Origin: Alphaproteobacteria bacterium | Lineage (GTDB): Bacteria; Pseudomonadota; Alphaproteobacteria; Sphingomonadales; Sphingomonadaceae | DNA length: 7,783 nt | Reading direction: 5' to 3' | Assembly: GCA_018830415.1 (NCBI GenBank) | Contig: JAHJSJ010000063.1 | Span: forward strand, 1 to 7,783 | In this document: one piece after another, positions 1-5,995 of the stretch | Layout of the letters: the number at the start of each line of letters is the position of its first letter | Position numbering within the stretch: position 1 is the stretch's first letter | Position numbers and translations under genes: made by a program | The notes under the pieces: model-generated | The model's database searches: none | What the model saw: only the letters and a program-made list of their open reading frames with translations | Told to the model about the DNA's origin: nothing

Positions 1-1
1 C

Positions 2-1276
2 GCGAACGACAACAAGGCCGACATGATCGGTCTGTCGGGCCTGATCACGCCCAGCCTCGACGAGATGGTGACGGTGGCCGAGGAAATGCAGCGCGCAGGC
101 TTTACCATGCCGCTGCTGATCGGCGGGGCGACCACCAGCAAGGTGCACACCGCGCTGCGGATCGACCCGGCTTACGAAGGCCCGGTGATCCATGTGCTCG
201 ATGCGAGCCGCGCGGTGGGGGTGGCGTCCAAGCTATTGTCCGACACCCAGCGCGATGATTACGTCGCCGAGGTCGCGGACGAATATATCCACGTCCGCGA
301 TGCCCGCGCGGGCAGGTCGCAAAGCGTGCTGCTGAGCCTGGAGGAGGCGCGCGCCAATTTCTACGATGCGTTCCTGTCGGACAAGCCCGCTCCGCCCGAA
401 CAGCCGGGGGTGCATGTGTTCCCCGATTGGTCGCTGGAACACCTGCGCACCTTCATCGACTGGACGCCGTTTTTCCGCGCGTGGGAATTGCACGGCAATT
501 ATCCCGCGATCCTGACCGATGAGGTGGTGGGCGAAACCGCGACGCAATTATTCGCCGATGCCAATGCGATGCTTGACCGTATCATCACGGAAAAATGGCT
601 GACCGCGCGCGGCGTTGCGGGGTTGTGGCCCTGCGCGCGCGACGGGGATGATGTGACGATCCACCTCGCCGAACAGGAACAGCACGTGCGCCTGCCGTTC
701 CTGCGGCAACAGGTGAAGAAAAGCCGTGACCGGGCGAATATGTGCCTTGCCGATTTCATCGACCCCAATGGCGACTGGATCGGCGGCTTTGCCGTCGGCA
801 TTCACGGGATCGAGCCGCACAGCGCACGGTTTCAGGCGGACAAGGATGATTATTCCGACATCCTGCTCAAAGCGCTGGCGGATCGTTTTGCCGAGGCCTT
901 TGCGGAAGGCCTGCACCAGCATGTTCGCACCACTTTGTGGGGCTATGCGCCGGGCGAACAGCTCGACAATGCGGCGTTGATCAAGGAACAATATCGCGGC
1001 ATCCGCCCCGCGCCGGGCTATCCCGCCTGCCCCGATCACTCATTGAAACCGATCCTGTTCGATCTGCTCGATGCGCCGGCGAACGCTGGGCTGACCCTGA
1101 CCGAAAGCTTTGCCATGTGGCCGACAGCGGCGGTATCGGGCTTCTATTTCGGGCACCCGGAATCGCAGTATTTCGGGGTGGCGCGGGTGGGTCGCGATCA
1201 GGTGGAAGATTACGCCGCGCGGCGCGGGGTTGATCTGGCGGTGGTCGAACGCTGGCTGCGCCCGAATCTCGATTGA
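2..1276 (+). CDS. metH: Cobalamin-dependent methionine synthase MetH, C-terminal part (5' end outside window)
   Basis: MetH transfers a methyl group from 5-methyl-THF via cobalamin to homocysteine in the cytoplasm. Only the last 424 residues are visible; the frame is open to the left edge, so the ATG at 23 is internal. Residues 1 to about 100 are the end of the cobalamin-binding domain, with IGLSGLITPS and IGGATTSK (about 40-47). The rest is the AdoMet-binding reactivation domain, which remethylates oxidised cob(II)alamin: IDWTPFF (about 152-158), HGNYPAI, GIRPAPGYPACPDH (from about 333; it holds the Arg and GYP of the AdoMet site), ESFAMWP, and the closing RDQVEDYA...VERWLRPNL, close to what I remember of E. 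coli MetH. The domain looks full length and undamaged. Many alphaproteobacteria split MetH into two genes; whether this one is split cannot be told here. It faces the antiporter gene tail to tail. Confidence 0.97.
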   Translation, partial: ANDNKADMIGLSGLITPSLDEMVTVAEEMQRAGFTMPLLIGGATTSKVHTALRIDPAYEGPVIHVLDASRAVGVASKLLSDTQRDDYVAEVADEYIHVRDARAGRSQSVLLSLEEARANFYDAFLSDKPAPPEQPGVHVFPDWSLEHLRTFIDWTPFFRAWELHGNYPAILTDEVVGETATQLFADANAMLDRIITEKWLTARGVAGLWPCARDGDDVTIHLAEQEQHVRLPFLRQQVKKSRDRANMCLADFIDPNGDWIGGFAVGIHGIEPHSARFQADKDDYSDILLKALADRFAEAFAEGLHQHVRTTLWGYAPGEQLDNAALIKEQYRGIRPAPGYPACPDHSLKPILFDLLDAPANAGLTLTESFAMWPTAAVSGFYFGHPESQYFGVARVGRDQVEDYAARRGVDLAVVERWLRPNLD

Positions 1277-1282
1277 TCAGGC

Positions 1283-2482
1283 TTACGCCGCCGCGCGCAG
1301 CCGCTCCCCCAGCCTTTTCAGCAAGGGCGTTGCCAGCGGGGTGGTCAGCATCGTGCTTGCCACCGCCATCAGCAACAGCGCGGTAAAGGTGGTCGCGGTG
1401 ATAATCGCCTTGTCGAGCAGGATGTTGGCGAAGATGATCATGATCAGCGCCTTGGTTTGCAGCAGCCAGCCGATCAGGCTCGCCTCCGCGCGGCTCCAGC
1501 CGAGCAGCCGTCCGGCAATGTGCACGCCCGCCAGTTTGCCGCCCACCGCCGCTACTAGCAGCAGCGCCGCCGCGCCAAATACCGCCAGCCCGCCGCCCTG
1601 CCATTCGGTGCGCAGCCCGGTCGAAAGGAAGAACACCGGCATCACCGTCAACAGCACCACGTTGCGGAACCGGTCCATCGCTTCGTGCCCGAACCACTTG
1701 GCATCGAGCACCACGCCCGCCAGAAACGCGCCGACCATGAAGTGCAGCCCCGACCAATCGCCGGCCAGCCCGCATAATGCCAGCCAGATCAGGCCCACCG
1801 GCCAGCGGTCGCTTTCGGACAATCGCGCCATCACCCGGCGCACTGCCCACGCCGCCACCGCAAAGCCGACGAGGAACAGCGCCTGCCGCCCGATCCGTTC
1901 CCAATCGAGCAGGATGATCGCCAGCACAGCCCAGATCGCGATGTCATCAAGGCTGGCATAGCGCAGGATCCGCTGGCCGATGCTCTCGCGCAGGATGCCC
2001 AGTTTTTCCATCAGCAGCACAAGAATCGGCAGGGCTGTCACCGCGCAGGCCATGCCCACCCCCAGCAGCACTTGCCAATAATGCCCATCGGCCCCGCGCC
2101 ATCCGGGAAATTGCAGGATGATCGCCGCAGCGATGGTGCCCGCGATCAGCGGCATTCCCAGCGCCAGCCCTGCCGTCAGCCCGGTTTCGCGCCGATGTTT
2201 CCACGCCTGCGACAGATCGAGTTCGATCCCCGCGATCCACACGAACAACATCACCGCCCACCACGCGACGCCATTCAGCGCGGTGATCACATCGGGCCGG
2301 AACACGAAAGCATAGTAATCGGGAAACGCCGCGCCGAGCACGCCGGGGCCGAGCAGGATGCCGCCGACAATCTGCACCACCACCAGCGGTGCCCAGTAAT
2401 CAATGCGCAATATCCGCCATACCAGCCACGGCACGGCGAAAATGATGGCAAGCGCGATCAGATAGATTTCGGTGAGGTTCAT
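1283..2482 (-). CDS. CPA2-type cation:proton antiporter (Na+/H+ exchanger family)
   Basis: This is a 399-aa, very hydrophobic protein with roughly 11-13 membrane segments, fitting the Na_H_Exchanger fold of the CPA2 family, which exchanges Na+ or K+ for H+ across the inner membrane. Supporting marks are GGILLGPGVLG near residues 40-50 (the usual early LGPxxLG), FVWIAGIELDL at about 80-90, a double aspartate in SLDDIAIW (Asp179-Asp180, where electrogenic CPA2 members carry their ion-binding pair), FFLSTGLRTE (284-293), a membrane lysine in GGKLAG (Lys316), and LLQTKALIMIIFANILLD (340-357). There is no C-terminal RCK/TrkA-N domain, so it is the short NapA-like form rather than a KefB/KefC channel. 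The ATG at 2480-2482 is the only sensible start: an in-frame TAA lies four codons upstream. No Shine-Dalgarno is visible before it, so initiation may be weak or leaderless. It is divergent from gcv and so not under the riboswitch. Ion specificity cannot be read. Confidence 0.9.
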   Translation of the reverse strand: MNLTEIYLIALAIIFAVPWLVWRILRIDYWAPLVVVQIVGGILLGPGVLGAAFPDYYAFVFRPDVITALNGVAWWAVMLFVWIAGIELDLSQAWKHRRETGLTAGLALGMPLIAGTIAAAIILQFPGWRGADGHYWQVLLGVGMACAVTALPILVLLMEKLGILRESIGQRILRYASLDDIAIWAVLAIILLDWERIGRQALFLVGFAVAAWAVRRVMARLSESDRWPVGLIWLALCGLAGDWSGLHFMVGAFLAGVVLDAKWFGHEAMDRFRNVVLLTVMPVFFLSTGLRTEWQGGGLAVFGAAALLLVAAVGGKLAGVHIAGRLLGWSRAEASLIGWLLQTKALIMIIFANILLDKAIITATTFTALLLMAVASTMLTTPLATPLLKRLGERLRAAA

Positions 2483-2627
2483 GGGCTTGCGTCTTTAGTC
2501 GGCGGCTTACCCGCAGGCAAATGCGATTGTCGCGGGGCAAACCGGCGATCACCCGATTGACGCGATGCAGCAATTCGCCCAAGCGCAAGGGGTCATCCGC
2601 ATGGGGAGCGATTCTTGTGCGGGCGGA
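2483..2627. promoter_or_regulatory. Divergent intergenic region upstream of the antiporter gene and the glycine riboswitch
   Basis: This gap must hold the promoters for the leftward antiporter gene and the rightward gcv transcript. No strong sigma-70-type pair stands out. The best -35-like hexamer on the + strand is TTGACG (2557-2562), but nothing like a -10 sits 16-18 bases after it. A GATTCT (2610-2615) could act as a -10 and would place the transcript start near 2622, just before the first aptamer, but it lacks a good -35. No clear operator palindrome or coding region is seen. That promoters lie here is inferred from gene orientation. Confidence 0.4.
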
Positions 2628-2716
2628 CGAGCGGGAGAGCCCGTTGCCCCGGTCAAACGGGGCGCGGCGCCGAAGGAGCAACCGCCCCGGAAACTCTCAG
2701 GCCAATGGACCGCTCG
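2628..2716 (+). promoter_or_regulatory. Glycine aptamer 1
   Basis: P1 is seven perfect pairs: CGAGCGG (2628-2634) with CCGCTCG (2710-2716). P2 follows at once: GAGAG (2635-2639) with CTCTC (2694-2698). A 6-bp hairpin GCCCCG-gtcaaa-CGGGGC (2646-2651 with 2658-2663) forms the P3 arm, followed by the conserved core GGCGCCGAAGGAGCAA. The second arm after the core is short here, at most a CCG/CGG mini-hairpin near 2682-2690. All conserved core elements I know of are present, so glycine binding is expected. Confidence 0.93.
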
Positions 2717-2727
2717 GCTGCGTGACA

Positions 2728-2823
2728 CTCTGGAAAGCGCCCCGGATGAATATCCGTGGCCACCGAAGGGGTAAGCCTTGCGCGCGTTTGCGCAGGGTCA
2801 GTCTCTCAGGTCACCCGACAGAG
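2728..2823 (+). promoter_or_regulatory. Glycine aptamer 2
   Basis: P1 is CTCTG (2728-2732) with CAGAG (2819-2823), the typical short stem of the second aptamer. P2 pairs GAAAG (2733-2737) with CTCTC (2803-2807), leaving an A-C mismatch in the middle (2735 against 2805). P3 is the hairpin CGGAT-gaat-ATCCG (2743-2747 with 2752-2756). The core CACCGAAGGGGTAA follows, then a stable 8-bp arm CCTTGCGC (2776-2783) with GCGCAGGG (2790-2797), closed by a 6-nt loop and including one G-T wobble. The 3' strand of P1 is the element most likely to communicate with the expression platform. Confidence 0.92.
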
Positions 2824-2888
2824 GGGGCAGGATCGTGGCGGTGTCGACAGGCCCGTCGGACTGCCGTATTCTGCCGGGAAGACCTCAA
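2824..2888 (+). promoter_or_regulatory. Riboswitch expression platform and gcvT ribosome-binding site
   Basis: These 65 nt join aptamer 2 to the gcvT start. I see no hairpin followed by a U-run, so an intrinsic terminator is not supported. GGCAG (2826-2830) can pair with either of two CTGCC copies (2861-2865 or 2871-2875), enclosing a small CGAC/GTCG stem (2845-2848 with 2855-2858). The second CTGCC directly abuts the likely Shine-Dalgarno GGGAAG (2876-2881), 7 nt before the GTG start. CCCG (2852-2855) could also pair into it through CGGG (2875-2878). This favours control of translation start, but that is inference from pairings found by eye. Confidence 0.5.
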
Positions 2889-4040
2889 GTGACCGACCAC
2901 GATACCCCAGAAGATTTTGACGAACATCTCGAAGACCTGCCGCTCGATCCGCTGCCGCTGGATGCGTGGCATCGGGCGCGGGGCGCGCGCATGGTGCCGT
3001 TTGCGGGCTATGACATGCCCATTCAGTATGAAGGTATCGTCGCCGAACATAACTGGACGCGCGAGAATGCGGGCCTGTTCGATGTCAGCCATATGGGCCA
3101 ACTGCTGTTGTCCGGCCCCGGACTGGATGCGGCGGTCGAAGCGGTGCTGCCGATCGACCTTTCGACGCTGAAACTCGGACAGCAACGCTATTCGCTGCTG
3201 CTGGATGAGGATGGCGGGGTGCTCGATGATCTGATGGTCTCGCGCTGGCCCGATGCGCTTTATCTGGTGGTCAACGGCGCGACCAAGTGGGACGATATCG
3301 GCACATTGCGTGAGGCGCTGCCCGATGACATCACCCTGAACCATCTGGATGAACACGCGCTGCTGGCCCTGCAGGGACCAAAGGCTGCGGATGCGCTGGC
3401 GCGCCATACCGCGGGCGAATATCCGCTGTCGGCGCTCACTTTCATGCGGTTTGGCCGCTTCACCATCGCGGGCCATGATGTGACCATCGCGCGAGCGGGC
3501 TACACGGGGGAGGACGGGTTCGAAATCTCGCTCCCCGCCGCCGCTGCCGAGGATATCGCGACGCTGCTCTGCGCCGAGCCCGAAGTGCAACCGATCGGCC
3601 TTGGCGCGCGCGATTCGCTGCGGCTGGAGGCGGGCTTGCCGCTTTACGGGCACGATATGTCACCTGAAACATCTCCCATCGAAGCGGGCCTGATTTTCGG
3701 CATCAACAAGCGCCGCCGCAGCGAAGGCGGCTTCCCCGGCGCTGACCGGATCATCCGCGACATCGCTGAAGGCACTACCCGCAAGTGGGTGGGCCTGAAG
3801 ATCGAGGGTCGCCTGCCCGCGCGCGAAGGGGCCGAAGTTTTCTCAGGCACAGACCGGGTCGGCACCGTAACCAGCGGCGGATTTTCGCCCACGCTGGGCG
3901 CCCCCATCGCTATGGCCTACATCGCCAGCAGCCACACCGCGCCCGGCACCGCGCTGGAAGTTGACGTGCGCGGCAAACGTCTTTCCGCCACCGTTTCACC
4001 GACACCCTTTGTCCCCCACCGCTATTTCCGAGGGAGCTGA
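2889..4040 (+). CDS. gcvT: Glycine cleavage system T protein (aminomethyltransferase)
   Basis: GcvT takes the aminomethyl group from the lipoyl arm of GcvH, releases ammonia and makes 5,10-methylene-THF from THF (EC 2.1.2.10). The 383-aa reading from GTG at 2889 is near the usual family length. Visible landmarks are PFAGYDMPIQY (about 38-48), LFDVSHMGQ (63-71), GGVLDDLMV (about 109-117, carrying the conserved aspartates of the folate site), GYTGEDGFEI (204-213), DSLRLEAGLPLYGHD (242-256) and, in the C-terminal barrel, TSGGFSPTLG. The start was chosen because GGGAAG lies 7 nt upstream and the product opens with an acidic leader (TPEDFDEHLEDLPLDPLPLDAWH) like sphingomonad GcvT. The same frame is open further upstream to a TTG at 2778, but that would translate aptamer 2. 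It is the first gene of the operon and overlaps the gcvH ribosome-binding site. Confidence 0.97.
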   Translation: MTDHDTPEDFDEHLEDLPLDPLPLDAWHRARGARMVPFAGYDMPIQYEGIVAEHNWTRENAGLFDVSHMGQLLLSGPGLDAAVEAVLPIDLSTLKLGQQRYSLLLDEDGGVLDDLMVSRWPDALYLVVNGATKWDDIGTLREALPDDITLNHLDEHALLALQGPKAADALARHTAGEYPLSALTFMRFGRFTIAGHDVTIARAGYTGEDGFEISLPAAAAEDIATLLCAEPEVQPIGLGARDSLRLEAGLPLYGHDMSPETSPIEAGLIFGINKRRRSEGGFPGADRIIRDIAEGTTRKWVGLKIEGRLPAREGAEVFSGTDRVGTVTSGGFSPTLGAPIAMAYIASSHTAPGTALEVDVRGKRLSATVSPTPFVPHRYFRGS

Positions 4041-4043
4041 ACC

Positions 4044-4415
4044 ATGACGCGTTACTTTACCGATGAACATGAATGGATCGACGTTGAAGATGGCATCGCC
4101 ACCGTCGGCATCACCGAATATGCGCAAGGGCAATTGGGCGACATCGTGTTTGTCGAACTGCCCGAAACCGGCGCGCTGATCGAACAGGGCAAGGATGCCG
4201 CCGTGGTCGAAAGCGTCAAGGCGGCGAGCGATGTCTATGCCCCGATCACCGGTGAGATCACCGAAGTGAACCCGGCGCTGGAAGATGATCCCGCGCTGGT
4301 CAATTCCGCGCCCGAAGATGACGGCTGGTTCTTCAAGATGACCATCGCTGACGAAGGCGAACTGGACGGGCTGATGGATGAAGACGGCTACCAGGCGTTC
4401 ATCGAGGCGTTGTGA
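4044..4415 (+). CDS. gcvH: Glycine cleavage system H protein (lipoyl carrier)
   Basis: GcvH is the small shuttle whose lipoyl-lysine carries the aminomethyl group from the P protein to T and is reoxidised by the L protein. At 123 aa it has the normal length. The opening RYFTDEHEWIDVEDGIATVGIT is typical of the family, and the lipoylation site sits in VVESVKAASDVYAPITGE with Lys59 as the modified residue. GWFFKM at about 94-99 is the usual late motif. The ATG follows the gcvT stop by only three bases, and its Shine-Dalgarno AGGGAG (4031-4036, 7 nt spacing) lies inside the last codons of gcvT, so the two are probably translationally coupled. A 100-bp gap with a palindromic repeat separates it from gcvPA. 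Confidence 0.98.
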   Translation: MTRYFTDEHEWIDVEDGIATVGITEYAQGQLGDIVFVELPETGALIEQGKDAAVVESVKAASDVYAPITGEITEVNPALEDDPALVNSAPEDDGWFFKMTIADEGELDGLMDEDGYQAFIEAL

Positions 4416-4426
4416 CCTGGTGCGCA

Positions 4427-4495
4427 TCCCCGCGAAGGCGGGGGCCTCAGGCTGGCTGGCACTTTATCTGAACGAGGTCCCCGCATTCGCGGGGA
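4427..4495. repeat. Inverted pair of REP-like GC palindromes (BIME-like) between gcvH and gcvPA
   Basis: Two 22-nt units face each other: 4427-4448 and 4474-4495, separated by a 25-nt spacer. Read in the same orientation they match at 20 of 22 positions, differing at unit positions 11 (G/T) and 18 (G/A). Each is itself a palindrome: CCCCGC-gaag-GCGGGG (4428-4433 with 4438-4443) and GTCCCCGC-attc-GCGGGGAC (4477-4484 with 4489-4496). Paired in inverted orientation, they look like a REP doublet, the kind of scattered short repeat usually moved by a RAYT-type transposase encoded elsewhere. No U-run follows, so it is not a canonical terminator. The family is recognised by form and memory; genome copy number was not measured. 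Confidence 0.8.
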
Positions 4496-4515
4496 CGCGC
4501 AATGGGAATTTGAAA

Positions 4516-5880
4516 ATGCGCTATCTTCCCCTCACCGATACTGACCGAACGGCGATGCTCGCCAAAATCGGCGCGGCCAGCGTTGATGATCTGTTCGTCG
4601 ACGTGCCTGCGGTCGCGCGGCTGGACGGCCCGATCAGCGATCTGCCGATGCACGCCAGCGAAATGGCGGTGGAACGCCATATGCAGAAACTGGCGGCGAA
4701 GAATATGGTGGCGGGCGAGGTGCCGTTCTTCCTGGGGGCGGGCGCATACCGGCATCATGTCCCCGCCAGCGTCGATGCGATCATCCAGCGCGGCGAGTTC
4801 CTGACCGCCTACACCCCCTATCAGCCTGAAATCGCGCAAGGCACCTTGCAGATGCTGTTCGAGTTCCAGACGCAGGTCGCGCGGCTCTATGGCTGCGTGG
4901 TGGCCAACGCCTCGATGTATGATGGATCAACCGCGTGCTGGGAAGCGGTGGCGATGGCGACCCGCGTGACCCGCCGCAGCCGCGCGGTGCTTTCGGGCGC
5001 GCTGCATCCGCATTACGCCGGGGTGGTCAGGACGATGGCGAAGTTCACCGGCGACACCATTGCCGATGCGCTACCCGCGATTCAACCCGAACCCGACCTC
5101 GAAGGCCTGATCGCCCGGATCGACGACGACACCGCCTGCGTGGTGGTGCAATATCCCGATATCCTCGGTCGGATCAGCGATCTTGCCCCGGTGGCCGAGG
5201 CCGCGCACGCCAGGGGCGCGCTGCTGGTGGTGGTGAACACCGAACCCGTCGCGCTGGGCGCGTGCAAATCGCCGGGCGAAATGGGCGCGGATATCGTTGT
5301 GGGCGAGGGGCAGTCGCTCGGCGTCGGGCTGCAATTCGGCGGGCCGTATCTCGGCCTGTTCGCAGTGCGCGATCCCAAGCACGTGCGCCAGATGCCGGGG
5401 CGGCTGTGCGGAGAGACGCAGGACGCCGAGGGCAAGCGCGGCTTTGTGCTGACGCTGTCCACCCGTGAACAGCATATCCGCCGCGAAAAGGCGACCAGCA
5501 ATATCTGCACCAATTCGGGCCTGTGCGCGCTGGCATTCAGCGTCCACATGACCTTGCTGGGGGAGGCAGGCCTGCGCCAGCTGGCGGCGGAAAACCACCG
5601 GCTGGCCTGCCTTGCCGCAGACCGGCTGGCACGGGTGCCGGGGGTGCGCGTGCTCAACAGCGCCTTCTTCAACGAATTCACGCTGATTCTCGAAGGCAAG
5701 CCCGCGCGCGAAATCGTCCGCGACCTGGCGGATCGCAGCGTGCTTGGCGGGGTATCGCTGGGGCGGCTTTATGGCGGGATCGCGGCGCTGGAACACGCGC
5801 TGCTGGTCGCCGTGACCGAGACCACCACCGAGGAGGATATCGAGCGGCTGGCCTGCGAACTCGAGGAGGCTATCAAGTGA
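4516..5880 (+). CDS. gcvPA: Glycine dehydrogenase (decarboxylating) subunit 1, P-protein alpha
   Basis: This is one half of the split, PLP-dependent P protein, which decarboxylates glycine and loads the aminomethyl group onto GcvH (EC 1.4.4.2). At 454 aa it has the expected length. Family marks are FLGAGAYRHHVP (72-83), TAYTPYQPEIAQGTLQ (97-112), NASMYDGSTA (131-140), GEGQSLGVGLQFGGP (263-277) and REQHIRREKATSNICTN (317-333). As expected for this subunit it lacks the PLP-binding lysine, which is in GcvPB. ATG at 4516 was chosen because the product then begins MRYLPLTDTDR, normal for the family. The frame is open upstream to 4378, but that would translate the repeat and overlap gcvH. The ribosome-binding site is weak (GGGA, 4504-4507). 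It is intact, with no frameshift. Confidence 0.97.
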   Translation: MRYLPLTDTDRTAMLAKIGAASVDDLFVDVPAVARLDGPISDLPMHASEMAVERHMQKLAAKNMVAGEVPFFLGAGAYRHHVPASVDAIIQRGEFLTAYTPYQPEIAQGTLQMLFEFQTQVARLYGCVVANASMYDGSTACWEAVAMATRVTRRSRAVLSGALHPHYAGVVRTMAKFTGDTIADALPAIQPEPDLEGLIARIDDDTACVVVQYPDILGRISDLAPVAEAAHARGALLVVVNTEPVALGACKSPGEMGADIVVGEGQSLGVGLQFGGPYLGLFAVRDPKHVRQMPGRLCGETQDAEGKRGFVLTLSTREQHIRREKATSNICTNSGLCALAFSVHMTLLGEAGLRQLAAENHRLACLAADRLARVPGVRVLNSAFFNEFTLILEGKPAREIVRDLADRSVLGGVSLGRLYGGIAALEHALLVAVTETTTEEDIERLACELEEAIK

Positions 5881-5892
5881 GCGATTTTTCTC

Positions 5893-5986
5893 CCGCTCGC
5901 CCTGAACTTGTCGAAGGGCCGCTTTTCTCTTTTCAACGGCCTGCGCTCGAAGAAGGACAGTGCTTCGACAGGCTCAGCACGAGCGG
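5893..5986. repeat. Inverted pair of 27-nt palindromic repeats (PELVEG type) between gcvPA and gcvPB
   Basis: Two 27-nt arms, 5893-5919 and 5960-5986, are inverted copies matching at 21 of 27 positions, with a 40-nt spacer. Each arm has its own 5-bp hairpin: GCCCT/AGGGC (5899-5903 with 5915-5919) and GTGCT/AGCAC (5960-5964 with 5976-5980), both with 11-nt loops. Four of the six differences are compensatory changes in these stems. The spacer can form a third hairpin, GGCCG (5917-5921) with CGGCC (5937-5941), competing for the end of the first arm. Spurious translations give RPELVEGP and FDRLSTSG, a hallmark of a repeat very common in sphingomonad genomes. The outer end contributes to the ribosome-binding site of gcvPB. 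Confidence 0.82.
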
Positions 5987-5988
5987 AG
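5983..5988 (+). promoter_or_regulatory. gcvPB ribosome-binding site overlapping the repeat arm
   Basis: GCGGAG at 5983-5988 is the best Shine-Dalgarno for gcvPB, 7 nt before its ATG at 5996. Its first four bases are the outer end of the second repeat arm (CGAGCGG, 5980-5986), which can pair perfectly with CCGCTCG at the start of the first arm (5893-5899). Access of ribosomes may therefore depend on whether the arms fold locally or with each other. The overlap is seen directly; any regulatory effect is inference. Confidence 0.6.
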
Positions 5989-5995
5989 TTGAACT

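Larger units (their letters stand above)
2628..2823 (+). promoter_or_regulatory. Tandem glycine riboswitch (two aptamers) upstream of the gcv operon
   Basis: Two glycine aptamers lie back to back in the leader of gcvT. Both have the conserved core: GGCGCCGAAGGAGCAA at 2666-2681 and CACCGAAGGGGTAA at 2761-2774, each followed by CTCTCAGG (2694-2701 and 2803-2810). The closing P1 stems pair in both, and an 11-nt linker (2717-2727) separates them, as usual for the tandem class. Such riboswitches usually turn on glycine cleavage genes when glycine is plentiful, which matches the genes downstream exactly. The linker contains GTGA (2722-2725), and the leader before P1 reads GCGGAC (2623-2628), so a leader-linker kink-turn as described for this class is possible, but I did not establish it. 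Confidence 0.96.

Noticed and set aside
981..1904. Long minus-strand open frame of 307 codons across metH and the antiporter gene, and a 283-codon + strand frame at 1110-1961
   Set aside because: Both lie over genes with clear family motifs, have low-complexity Arg/Ala/Gly/Ser-rich translations and are typical shadow frames of GC-rich DNA.
2778..2888. 37-codon N-terminal extension of gcvT from a TTG start
   Set aside because: It would translate aptamer 2 of the riboswitch and the expression platform; GcvT proteins do not have this extension, and GTG at 2889 has a better ribosome-binding site.
4427..4495. Mini CRISPR array or terminator
   Set aside because: Only two units in inverted orientation with one spacer and no U-run; this fits a REP-like doublet.
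4378..4515. 46-codon upstream extension of gcvPA overlapping gcvH
   Set aside because: It translates the palindromic repeat and the end of gcvH in another frame; normal GcvPA begins at the ATG at 4516.
5881..5890. U-run after gcvPA as an intrinsic terminator
   Set aside because: No stable hairpin precedes the run of five T, and a stop here would cut off the essential gcvPB subunit.
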